Positions 54,306 to 64,000 of a DNA stretch of 64,000 bases are shown piece after piece. The notes below the pieces were generated by a model. It was not told the DNA's origin. It was given only the letters and a program-made list of their open reading frames with translations, and did no database searches. Location: assembly GCA_905250125.1 (NCBI GenBank), contig CAJNOL010000060.1, positions 62,001 through 126,000 on the forward strand, in the 5' to 3' direction. The translations under genes were made by a program, and so were the position numbers. Within the stretch, counting starts at the first letter, position 1. Each line of letters begins with the position of its first letter. The DNA is from Rotaria sordida. Taxonomy: Eukaryota; Rotifera; Eurotatoria; Philodinida; Philodinidae.

Positions 54306-56639
54306 GTTGTTAGTTGTAAACATTGTAGAATAATGACTATTGATATAAATCGACCCTGCTATGTTTAGCATGTATTAGCTGGAAGAAGAATCAATCCACT
54401 GAGGAATTATTTAGTTTTAAGAAGTTTATGTGACTACTCCTGTGGTACAATTATAGTTTTTAGAATCAATCTACTGGAAGAAACTAATCCAACGATAAAT
54501 TAATTTATATGAGGATATGTTTAGATTAGTCGTATAAAAGATATCATACTTTCACAGTATACGATAGAGAAGAAAAATATTCCGGAGTTTTAAAAAGATT
54601 CGAAAAATCCAAAAAAAAACTAAGCTTTGGTATTCTCTTCCTATTCACAATGTCTCATTACTATCTGGTGATCTTGATAAAATGTTTATGCTAGTATCTC
54701 ATCAATATCTCTTTCAGTTTTCATTGTTTCCGGCTCGACTTACTTTTGAAGAATTCCCATTCAATTCTCTTAAGGAAAATATAAGAATAGTTTATGTCGA
54801 ATTGCAATTCTGAATAATTAAACAAAAATAATATTTAGAAGCTTCACCATAGCTAACTTTCTTTCAGAAGAATAAGTTTCTTTGCTTTCTTTGATTGTGC
54901 GTAGTATGAGGCACTAAACAAGTATAAAAGGTATTTTGAATTGGAATGGTCTATTGGTTCAGCCTTAACCAATTTGTTTCGTATCACGAAATTTAAGTCA
55001 AAAAAATTTTCATACACCAATTAACAATGAATCCTTTATGCTAATTTTCGCTTTTTTCAATATGTTGTAATTTTAAAATACTTTTATTCTAGTCTTCCCG
55101 CTTGCTATCTAACATCAACTGTTTTAAAATATTCTTGAAGAGAATTAAAGAAAAAATTCTTTAAAAAAATTGTTCCGATCTTTCTGAGCTAATAGTGAGG
55201 GCAATATTGACGAATTGCTGATATCGCCTTTTAATCTGGACTACCTAATACGTATATATATGGGCTAACCAAACTGTAAGGAGTCAACAAAGAAAATATA
55301 GCGCACTGAGATTTTCCATTGTTCATAGTAACTCAATCCTCAAAAGAATTCTACTGGAAAATGTTTTAGTGCTAAAACCCTAGCTTCACCACTGAATACA
55401 TCAATATTCTCAAGAAACAAAGCTCAAGCTTGTTTTGAACCAATTCAACACTTCGTTCATGTGCGGAGTCATACATTTTAGAAATCAAGCTTACAACTTT
55501 GATTCCAACGCTACTGACAATCGAGAATCGTCAATACCAGAATAATTCCCAATGGCAACATAAAATAGACAAAATTTTGGTACCATGGAGCAGCTGTAAG
55601 ATTTTCAATGCTTCGTTCATCAACATTACGACTAGCACGCTAACACCTTTTCACTCATTGCTGACTTTCCACGTCTAATTTCGGTCATCAACTGGTGCTT
55701 TTTCTACCCCCCCCCCCCCCTCCCTCCCACGAATTATCGGATTCTTCAGAAAAAAAAAGAATGATACTTATGTGGCTTTTGCAAAAAACTACGAAGCTGA
55801 GTAGATATGAACCAAATCCAAATTTTCCGGGGTTCAAGATTACGAGAAATTGCGTGAAAAACGAGAATTTATTGAGGCAACATTCTAAAAATTCTATCAT
55901 TTGAAGGAGTCATGATAACGCTGCCATATTGTCTTACTCGATCCTTTTCCCTTCACTACCATCAATCACCACTTTTTACAGACTGCTGCCCTTCTCCTTA
56001 GTGGTGGCGTCATATGTACCATGTTTCCTTAGCTCATTAACGAGAAATAGTATAATCCATTTCAACATGGAAGCGGGATGGGTATGTTTTAAATAACTTA
56101 TGATAGAAACAAGATAAAGACTTGTGGTTTTCATTATTACAAAGAGAAAGCCACGGACTACAAATGTGAGCTGAAGTTCTATTGCTTAGCAGTGAACCAA
56201 TCGGATTCATTGTTGGTGAACATTTTAAAAGTGATATTCTGGAACCATTTGTCAGTTGATCTGGATGTTCATATAACTGTTAGATAGGGAAAAGTTGTTC
56301 TTTTTCGATCTACACAAGGTCGACATTCTCAACTTATTCCATTCAAAAGTTATTGAGCTTTTGCTGAGAATCACGATTGTACTCAACCGACCTGGAATCA
56401 CATGGAAAAGCATCTCGGATGTGTAATTCACTATGGTGAGTCAAAAAATGATATGTTTCTAGGTCCCAACTGATCTGACGCTGTTGTCTCAATCTTCCAT
56501 AGATTGAAAGGCTAGGATCTGTGAATGATAGCTAATTCATTTGTCTGTGTGTATCTGAAGCACAGTTTTAAAGCCATAGACTAGCTGGTGCATTTTTGGA
56601 GCACATAATCGTTTTGGACTTTTGAACGACAGAATGATG
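54306..56639. other. noncoding spacer
   Basis: No gene recognised. A C-rich run at about 55708-55721 is followed by a TCCC repeat. Small open frames on both strands across it are compositional. Confidence 0.45.
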
Positions 56640-56800
56640 GACTTGGATTTTAGTATACATGGGGATATGGATGTGAGTTTCTCTCTAACTCACAACCCAC
56701 TTACACTTACTCACACCTATACCAACACCGATGCCCATAAACTCAGCTCGGTCTCAGACCCACACCTACACCGAGACCCATACCCATGGCGCCAATGCAA
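56640..56800. repeat. short-period repeat with hairpins
   Basis: GGATATGGATGTGAG units on the left and inverted ACCCATACCCAT / CACACCTACACC units on the right, plus a perfect GTGAGTT-loop-AACTCAC hairpin. The hexamer vocabulary resembles the centre of the 14.4-kb foldback. Confidence 0.5.
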
Positions 56801-57149
56801 TCAACATTGCTATTTTGATATGCTTTGATTTACTCGTTAGATATATTTGACGTATGAATAGCCATTAAAGTTGCAATACAATATTCATTTATGACGGAAA
56901 AATGATGATAGATAATATTTTTAATCGAAAAACTGACAGGTACGGTAATCGATAAATAAGTCAACAGTCGCCAAGCGATTCGATACATATTGTAGAATTT
57001 CGCTGAATCCATATCATTGTTTATTTACGACCAAGGAAACGGTTGACCAAAGCAGTCTTATCTATGTCCACCAAGCAACTTTCAATATGATTTTTGTGTC
57101 AATTCGGAAAATTTATCGAATAAACTGCCATGGAATTTCGTCCATGAAG

Positions 57150-57665
57150 CAGGGGGGGGGGAAGCTGACTCTGCGGTGACAGAATCATTTGGAATCAAAC
57201 AGAATCAATATAGTCATTTGAAATAAATAGAGTCACTTGGAATCAGTTGGAGTCACTTGGAATCGGTTGAAGTCAATCGGAGTCACGGAAGAATCTGGGC
57301 GATTCTGTATCACCGCAACTGATTCCGAGTGACTCCTACTGACTCCATTGACTTCGTTGACTCTCAATAACTCCACTGACTCCAAATGACTCTAAATGAT
57401 TCCGCTGACTTCAAGTGACTTCACTGACTCTGAATAACTCCAACTGACTCCAATGATTCCAACTCTCCGGAATCAGCTCTTTCCATGCTGATTCGAATCA
57501 GATTATCGTGCTGAACATGAATCTGATAGTGGATTCTTATTTAGTCAGACAGAGTCCAAATTAGATAATGACAACACAATTTATTGTGAAGTACTGGAAT
57601 CACATAGAGTCAATGGAATCAATCAGAGTCAGTCAGAATCAACGGAGTCATAAAGTAACGGAGTC
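57150..57665. repeat. strand-switching 10-bp tandem repeat (GGARTCANTT / TGACTCC)
   Basis: From about 57180 to 57295 the plus strand carries a roughly 10-bp unit close to GGAATCAGTT or GGAGTCACTT. From about 57312 to 57470 the same unit appears inverted as TGACTCCANT. From about 57590 to 57660 it returns to the first orientation. The effect is a foldback with tandem-repeat arms. A poly-G run precedes it at about 57152. Confidence 0.8.
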
Positions 57666-58763
57666 AGCCTTTTCCTCCTTACCATGGAGTCTTGTTCTGT
57701 GCTTGTTTGCTCGTCATTTTCCTTCATATTCTTGTGTTTTCTTTGATTCCATGTGTCCTGCTATGTATGCATGTGAGTGAGTAGTATGTGCATGAGGCAT
57801 ATTCTGCACTCTATTCTTCTAAAGTCAGCTGCTTTCATAGTTTCTACAGCAAAAAAAAACGTTCGTGTTAAGGGAATAGTTTTCTTTCGTTCAAGTTGGA
57901 AAAATAGAAGTGAATTGCTGCAGGTTCGATTCGCAAACATCTCTTCCTTCTTTAACCCATTCAAATGATCGGATAAAGTGAAATTGTTTTTGTGTTCAAG
58001 TACATTGTTGCTAAAGGATTATTCGATATGATATTGTTACCTCGTAAAACAGTAAAACTCTATGGCTGCTTTCCTATTTCACAATTGTCAATAAGTGTTG
58101 AAGTATATAAAGCAAAAAAATAGTTCTCCCCTTCTCCCACAGACTGACAGACATACTGATATGCTACTACGTAATAATTTCAACCTTTTTGGATTTTTGC
58201 ACCTTGGTATTTCAGCTTTTGTCAGAGTTCATGCTCACGAAGAGCAACAAACACAGTTAAGATGTATTTTCTTTTCTCTCTATTTATACTTTGAGAAAAC
58301 AAACATTTATATACGCAAATGAAAAACAAGGACAAAATAGAAAAGAATACAAATGTTAATCAAGATCAAAGAAAAATAATAGAAATGATATAACAGAAAC
58401 GAAAATATTAAAGAAAAGAGAATAAAGAGGATCAAGGTATATATTACAAGAATGTACTGTAATAGCTTTTAAACAGATTTTTGAGTTATGAATGAACTTG
58501 ATGGTTAGAGGGAACAGACTATATGAAAGTCAGATCATAAAGAGAGAAGTAGTGTGTGTTTATGTGTGTGCTATACAGTTTTGAGCGCAAATACTTGTGT
58601 AACTGATAAGTCAATATATATATTGCTGCGGAAAGAATGATGGCAAGAGCATATCACTGTCTACTGAGAAGGCAAAATCTATATTACAAGTATTCTGGCA
58701 ATGCCTGTAACAATGAAATATGAGAAAATGATATTTTAATTTTTTTTTGTAGTTTTCTATCTT
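57666..58763. other. noncoding spacer
   Basis: Short open frames only, none recognised. An A-rich stretch with GATCAAAG/GAAAATA repeats covers about 58320-58450. Confidence 0.4.
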
Positions 58764-59112
58764 CCATGTAAAAGAAGCGGCTAAAAATAAGATTAAAATT
58801 GATTATTTCTGGATTAAAAATCGACTAAAATGGCATTATTTTCATCTAATTTTAATCGGATTTTTAGCCTTAACGACAGATCTCATTTGGTTTTAATCGT
58901 TTTTAATCAATTTCAATCGGCTAACAAACTTTAGTCAATTTAAATCGATTTCTAATATTCATTTATAATTGATTTAGTTTTAATAATCGATTAAAATAGA
59001 TTAAAAAAATTAAAGTCAAATGAAATTTGTCCTTAGGGCTGAAAAATCTGATTAAAATCAGATAAAAATAGAGCGAATTTAATCTTATTTCTGAACGTTT
59101 TTTTTTACATGG
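58764..59112. repeat. foldback element of GATTAAAA/TTTTAATC units abutting the GPCR 3' end
   Basis: The termini CCATGTAAAA... and ...TTTTACATGG are inverted, followed inside by matched AAATAAGATTAAA and TTTAATCTTATTT. The interior repeats GATTAAAA and its complement many times. Its right end is two bases from the GPCR stop codon, so it forms the entire proximal 3' flank of that gene. Confidence 0.7.
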
Positions 59113-59114
59113 GC

Positions 59115-60197
59115 TTATTTCGTAAATGTCGGAACAAGTGCAATATGATTCTCTACTGTCACATGTTGAACTGTTTGAGCTACTCCAACACGATTTTGTA
59201 ATGTAATAGGTTTTGAGATGCAGATCTTGCTAAGACAGTATTGTCGCAATTCCTTGAAGGTAATTATAACGATTGTTGAACTAAATGTATAGTTCAAATA
59301 GACGATAAATGTCGTTATTGCATCAATATAAACTGAATAGGTAAGATTCAAAATTGTTTGGAAAAAATCGTAAAAGACCCAAGGTGACCATGTAACAAGA
59401 AACCAGATAAGAAATAAATGAATGGAAAAGAGGAGGCGTCGATGATTTCGACTAATAGGCAATCTTCTTTGTTGACGAACATGACCACAACGAAAACATT
59501 TTCGATAAAACTGGATACCAATGAGAGCCAAAGAAGATGTTAAAATGAGAAAATAGGGTATAAATGTGATAAGCAAATCGAAAGTTTCATAAATATCACG
59601 TGCATACCACAGATCACAGGTTTGTGTTTTCGAAGGATCATCAAGATCAATTGTTGCAGCTCCATTCTGCATGATAACTGGATAGTAAATGCAAGGAAAG
59701 ACGATAGCCACAAATAGACTGACATAGTGAAGATAGATAGCAAATGAAGCTTTCTGTTGACGACCTCGATGAAAAATGAACGGTTTCATCACAAGGAAAA
59801 AGCGTTCAATCGAGATATGTACAAGGAGAAAATCATTGATTTCTGTTGGAATATAGTCAAGATAGACGGTAAGTTGGCACAATGGAGTGCCAGGTTGAGG
59901 TAAACAACCATGATGGTAATAGAAATAGAGTCGTATTGGGCCTTGTAGAAAAGCGAGTAATGCTTGAAACAGACAGCTTAGTAATAGTGCGTGATTTTTC
60001 ACACTGAATATTTTTTTTGCCCGTGAGACGAAAGCCAAGACGAAAGCGATGTTAAAAAGAATGCCAAGAGGAACAGTAACGCAGCTTATACCAAATAGGA
60101 CTCGATACATGGGAACAACGTCAAAGCCAAGTTCGTCTTTTACATCACAAACTATGGTTACCGAGCTCGTTTGGTTACTTTGATTATTCATATACAT
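59115..60197 (-). CDS. rhodopsin-class G-protein-coupled receptor, intronless
   Basis: A 360-residue protein in one exon with seven hydrophobic segments at about residues 30-58, 66-90, 105-128, 150-172, 205-230, 252-275 and 285-308. The N-terminus has N-glycosylation sequons (NQTS). The end of helix 3 reads SIERFFLV, an E-R-F variant of the DRY motif. A cysteine in extracellular loop 1 (PLCQL) and one in loop 2 (TQTCDLW) could form the usual disulphide. Helix 6 has WFLVTWSPW and helix 7 ends without a clear NPxxY. The ligand is unknown; peptide-type receptors of this look are abundant in rotifers and other lophotrochozoans (family knowledge, not tested). Lack of introns contrasts with all other complete genes here and fits retroduplication or an expanded receptor family. 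Confidence 0.9.
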   Translation of the reverse strand: MYMNNQSNQTSSVTIVCDVKDELGFDVVPMYRVLFGISCVTVPLGILFNIAFVLAFVSRAKKIFSVKNHALLLSCLFQALLAFLQGPIRLYFYYHHGCLPQPGTPLCQLTVYLDYIPTEINDFLLVHISIERFFLVMKPFIFHRGRQQKASFAIYLHYVSLFVAIVFPCIYYPVIMQNGAATIDLDDPSKTQTCDLWYARDIYETFDLLITFIPYFLILTSSLALIGIQFYRKCFRCGHVRQQRRLPISRNHRRLLFSIHLFLIWFLVTWSPWVFYDFFQTILNLTYSVYIDAITTFIVYLNYTFSSTIVIITFKELRQYCLSKICISKPITLQNRVGVAQTVQHVTVENHIALVPTFTK

Positions 60198-60823
60198 ACT
60201 GTAGTAAAGAAGATGTCTTTCTCTAAGAAAAGAATATGAAGTTTGATAAATTCACTTAGTGGAAATATATTAAATGTTTCTTTTTTCTTGTCATTCAAAG
60301 ATAAACTCTTCTCAACAGATTTTTCTCTCAAAATAGAAAACGGTAGAGAACAGAGAATGAGCGCTTGCCGGGAAGTTATTTAGTATGAAGAAAAGATTCT
60401 CGTCGTGATATCTCCGCATGAGCAATAGTATATCATTGTTGCATTGGAAATCATCCAGTTTCCCTTATCACCATAAATTTTTTGCGACAAATGTTGTCAA
60501 GTTCCGTGTCTTCTCATTTGTGAACAAAAAATCGAATTTAAAAAACTATTACATTTAATATCGTTCTTTTTATTTAAATTATTTAAATAGAAAACGATCT
60601 TAAGTCTCAGATTTTCATTGTTTAAATTCTTAAAAATTTACTAAGGTCAATTGTGAGAAAACTTATTTTGTAATGTAAACTATTTTTAAAAATTAATCGA
60701 AAATTTAAAATTTTCTTTTTTAAATTCTTGAAAATTTACTCGACAATTTTAAGAAAACGTATAAATCCAATTTTATTTTTAAATAAGTGCAATTTACAGA
60801 GTTCGCTAAATATTTGGTTTCAC
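60198..60823. other. spacer between GPCR and Penelope-like element
   Basis: Contains the GPCR promoter region and two diverged direct copies (from about 60621 and about 60720) of a roughly 45-bp block starting TTTAAATTCTT. No gene seen. Confidence 0.45.
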
Positions 60824-61370
60824 TATATAATTGGATGAAAGCGCAGTTTGAAATAAATATGTAATGAAGGAGTATAGAACTGCGATAAAAAACATTTTAT
60901 TTTTGATTTCAAGCTTTCAACAATTTATAATTGTCATCATCAGGAAATCATTAGAAAAGAACAAAGTTAAGTTATATATATATATGTATACAAAACAAGG
61001 CGTAGGACAGAACAGAACATAGAAAAAAAAATATTACAATATCAATTTATACATTAAAGCTAACACAATTATAACTTCTTTATATTTTAAAGTAATTCGA
61101 ATTAATTTAGAATATAGTGAAGTTATAATTGTGTTAGCTTTAATGTATAAATTGATTTTGTAATATTTTTTTCCTATGTTCTGTCCTATCCTGTTCTATG
61201 CCTTTTTTTGTATACATATATATATAACTTTGTTCTTTTGTAATGATTTCCTGATGATGACAATTATAAATTGTTGAAAGCTTGAAATCAAAAATAAAAT
61301 GTTTTTTATCGCAGTTCTATACTCCTTCATTACATATTTATTTCAAACTGCGCTTTCACCCAATTATATA
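60824..61370. repeat. inverted terminal repeat at the 5' end of the Penelope-like element
   Basis: Arms 60824-61078 and 61119-61370 are near-identical inverted copies with a 40-bp centre. The right arm runs into the element's first coding segment, so the left arm is an inverted copy of the element's own 5' end. Penelope-like elements commonly carry inverted or tandem terminal (pLTR) arrangements. Each arm includes CTGATGATGACAAT...ATTGTTGAAAG, a possible hammerhead-ribozyme relic. Confidence 0.85.
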
Positions 61371-64000
61371 CAAAATACTCGCCACAGTTATAGTGATGTT
61401 TTATTTGCAACTATTAGAAAAACAGAGAAGCTATCTATAACAATACAAAAAGGAAAATGTGATCTAGAATTTCTACATTTATGCATAATTTATCGACTCA
61501 CACCTTACTCTGTAAAAAAATGAAATTATGGGAAAAGAAAATAGCAGCAAATACACAATACAAAAATTTTCAAATTTCCTGTTTTAAAGAAGAATACACA
61601 AACTGCCATAAGGAAATTACCAAATATCAAAAAGACTAATCACCTAAAAAATAATATGCAACACACAGATTTCCAACAACTACGACAATTTTTTCACCAA
61701 AAAATAAAAGCAGACAAAGAAAAAACAATTAAAACTCACGAAAAGAAACTTCTAAAACTAAACAAAGGCGCCTTCGGACAAAATTACGAAACGCTAAGAC
61801 ACAAAATAGTACACAATCTATCCTCATATAATTTATCACCTGTAGAAGAACGTTTACTCTGTGGAGGCAGAGACTTTTGCATCTATATATATAAAGAAGA
61901 ATGTTTGTCTGCTCGCTATTCACTTGGACACGGTATGAGCAAATGCAATGAAATTTTGCAGGAAATACCCTTTCGCCCAGGGGAAGGTCATAGGGTGGTT
62001 TTCGACCCAAAACTTTCACCTGAGGGGGGGGGGGGTGTTTGCCCCCTCCTTTTGTTGAATTACTACAATAAACGCCTTTTCTAGAGAGTCTGTGCGTGTG
62101 ATTGTTTCTATCTATATACCATAAGGAAAAAGCGTGCATATGAGTCTTTTTTTCCAGCTCACAATAATGGCATATTCGTTCTTTTTCTTGACTCACAACG
62201 ATGACGCATCAGTTCTTTTTCCTGACTCACAGTGGTGCCGAATTAGTGATATGAATGTATTTGTTTTACAATGTTTAGATAATCAGCTGTAGCATATTTT
62301 TTTGAATATAATTTGACTTCTTTGTCATTCGTTATGCATGCCCATGATGTAACGCATTCCTTCTGACACATCATATGTCGTCATTAGAATTTTTGCATCA
62401 CGCTATAGGATAGATTTTTTTTAAACCCTCTACTGTGTCAAGGATGTACTATCAAATTTCCCGGGCAACGCCGGGTACCTCCGCTAGTAGAAAATAAAAT
62501 AACGAACTTCATTGATTTCAAAGCAAATATTGAACTAAATATTGTCAAACTAGAACAATTTTGCCATCCATCCACACTCAATCATATATGTCGAAAAATA
62601 CATCTCTATTCCGAAACACTAATTTCAATCGTAAAAAAGAAAACTATTAGAAACGTAAGCGATGAAGAATTCACAGCGATAAAAACTTTGAATAATAATA
62701 AAAAAAAATACTCATTTCCAAAGCAGACAGGCGACGCTATAGGGATCCCTGACAAAAAAGACTATAATGAAAAAATGCATGATATATTAAAACTGAATCA
62801 ATTCAAACCCACATCACATTCTTCACTCACACAAAAGGAAAAAATCATGAACACATCTTTTAAAACTAGTAGAAGAAAATGCAATCAAAAAGAACCATAC
62901 CTATATCTATGTTCTACATCGTGCGCACATGCAGTTCTATACGGCCAACCTAAGATCCACAAAATAAATTATCCTCTACCGTCTATAATATCACCTGTAG
63001 GTACATATAACTATGATCTCTCAAAATATCTTGCAAATATAATAAAAAAACAACCGACCATCGACATCATTTTCATATATTAGAGACTCTTTTGAATTTA
63101 TAAAAATAATAAAAACTATTAGCAATAGTAATAATCAAAGAATGGTAAGTTTCGACATAGGTGACTTATACACAAACATACCCATACATGAAGCTATAGA
63201 AATAACACTTGACACACTCTTCAAAAAAAGAAAAACTAACTTCACTTCCATGTAACCGTACAATAATTTAAAAAGCTTTTAGAAATAGCTGTCTGCAGAG
63301 TATCTTTTTGTTTTCAAAACACTACTTACATTCAACAAGATGACGTAGCAATGGGTTCACCCCTTGCTCCCATCTTGGCTGATCTATTTCTTTCAAAACT
63401 CGAGCTAAAAATAAACAAATTCTCAACAAACAAACCTATTATATGGAAAAGATACATTGATGACATCTTCCGTATTTTTAAGAACTCCCAAAACATTCTC
63501 AATTTTCTAACACCCATCAACAAATGGCATTCTAACATAAAATTTACTATTGAACCTGAACAAAACAATCAAATAGCATTTCTCAATGTTCTAATCATTA
63601 GAGACAAAACAACTAATGAATACATAACAACCTTATATAAGAAACCTACTAAAACTAACCTCTATTTACTCTATGAGAGCAATCAGTGTCGACAGTACAA
63701 AATAGGACTAATCCGAACATTGGTCATAAGAATACTACTAATCTGTTTCACTACAACATATAAAGAATTAGAACTAAACACACTAAAAACAACATTATGT
63801 CAAAATAGGCACCCTACTCATCTAATAAACAGAGGGATACGTGAAGCCGAATGTATAGTTAAAAAGATAGAAAATAAAAATGATTCAACACAACAATCAC
63901 TAACAAAAAAGAAAATATATTTTGTTCTACCATATTACGACAATGAATCAATCATACTCTCACAAACAATGAAACGAATACGCAAAAAATGCTACCACTA
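61299..64000 (+). mobile_element. Penelope-like retroelement, decayed, 3' end beyond the window
   Basis: Penelope-like elements encode a reverse transcriptase related to telomerase, often with a GIY-YIG endonuclease. Segments in order: an N-terminal part (61299-61520) with LEFLHLCIIYRLTPYS; a linker (to 61881) with NLSSYNLSPVEERLLCGG; then, after a Helitron, LYGQPKIHK (about 62938), FDIGDLYTNIPIHEA (63150), MGSPLAPILADLFL (63351) and the catalytic YIDDIF (63451). Breaks are a frameshift at an A-run near 61515, another near 61633, the Helitron, a frameshift near 63070 and a stop plus frameshift near 63253. Some homopolymer indels could be assembly errors. Whether the endonuclease is present (absent in bdelloid Athena elements) lies beyond the right edge. 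Confidence 0.92.
61882..62487 (+). mobile_element. non-autonomous Helitron inserted in the Penelope-like element
   Basis: The element begins TCTATATATATAAAG and ends CTAG. The terminal hairpin CCCGG-GCAACG-CCGGG lies 12 bases before that end, the classic rolling-circle (Helitron) layout. It sits between host A (61881) and T (62488) with no target duplication. Removing it rejoins an ATA codon and restores the host frame (FCI|ENKIT). It is 606 bp long and has no Rep/helicase coding, so it was mobilised in trans. A poly-G run lies inside at about 62024. Confidence 0.93.

Noticed and set aside
55688..55904. Antisense pair of about 70-codon frames over a C-run
   Set aside because: Both depend on the homopolymer and give proline or glycine runs; no supporting signal.
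61656..62196. Frames extending through the Helitron ends on both strands
   Set aside because: The plus-strand frame is Penelope coding that reads by chance into the Helitron; the minus-strand one crosses the same junction and a poly-G run.

Overview
The window looks like animal nuclear DNA, very A+T-rich, with many tiny introns (mostly 40-100 bp, GT-AG) and metazoan-type proteins that can be assembled exon by exon. A Penelope-like retroelement, a Helitron, many foldback repeats and an intronless rhodopsin-class GPCR fit a bdelloid rotifer best. That placement is my inference; no species-specific marker was checked.

Left third, 1-30 kb. An ectonucleotidase (ENTPD-like) gene on the minus strand runs off the left edge. 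A 9-kb repeat-bearing gap follows, then plus-strand genes for an ARF4-like GTPase, ribokinase, an ORP9-type oxysterol-binding protein (22 coding exons) and a calmodulin-like protein. A decayed copy of the ORP9 promoter and first coding exon lies between ribokinase and ORP9.

Middle, 30-52 kb. Seven minus-strand genes lie head to tail with only 101-522 bp between stop and next start. In transcription order they are ITFG1/TIP, an unrecognised 521-aa protein, TPD52-like, PET100, TPGS2, ataxin-3 and DCAF17-like. Almost every start codon sits just downstream of a T-rich AG acceptor, which suggests trans-splicing and perhaps one polycistronic unit. The ataxin-3 gene has a GC-AG last intron and a 795-bp internal tandem duplication carrying a second ubiquitin-interacting motif. 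Several introns hold foldback elements.

Right, 52-64 kb. This part is gene-poor. It holds degenerate tRNA-like sequence, foldback repeats built of 6-10-bp units, one intronless GPCR, and a decayed Penelope-like element. That element starts with a 250-bp inverted repeat and is interrupted by a 606-bp Helitron whose removal restores the reading frame exactly. The element continues past the right edge.

Exon coordinates below were derived by hand from splice signals, phase and remembered similarity to human proteins. Every multi-exon gene listed closes in phase, with a coding length that is an exact multiple of three; the ENTPD-like gene is partial.
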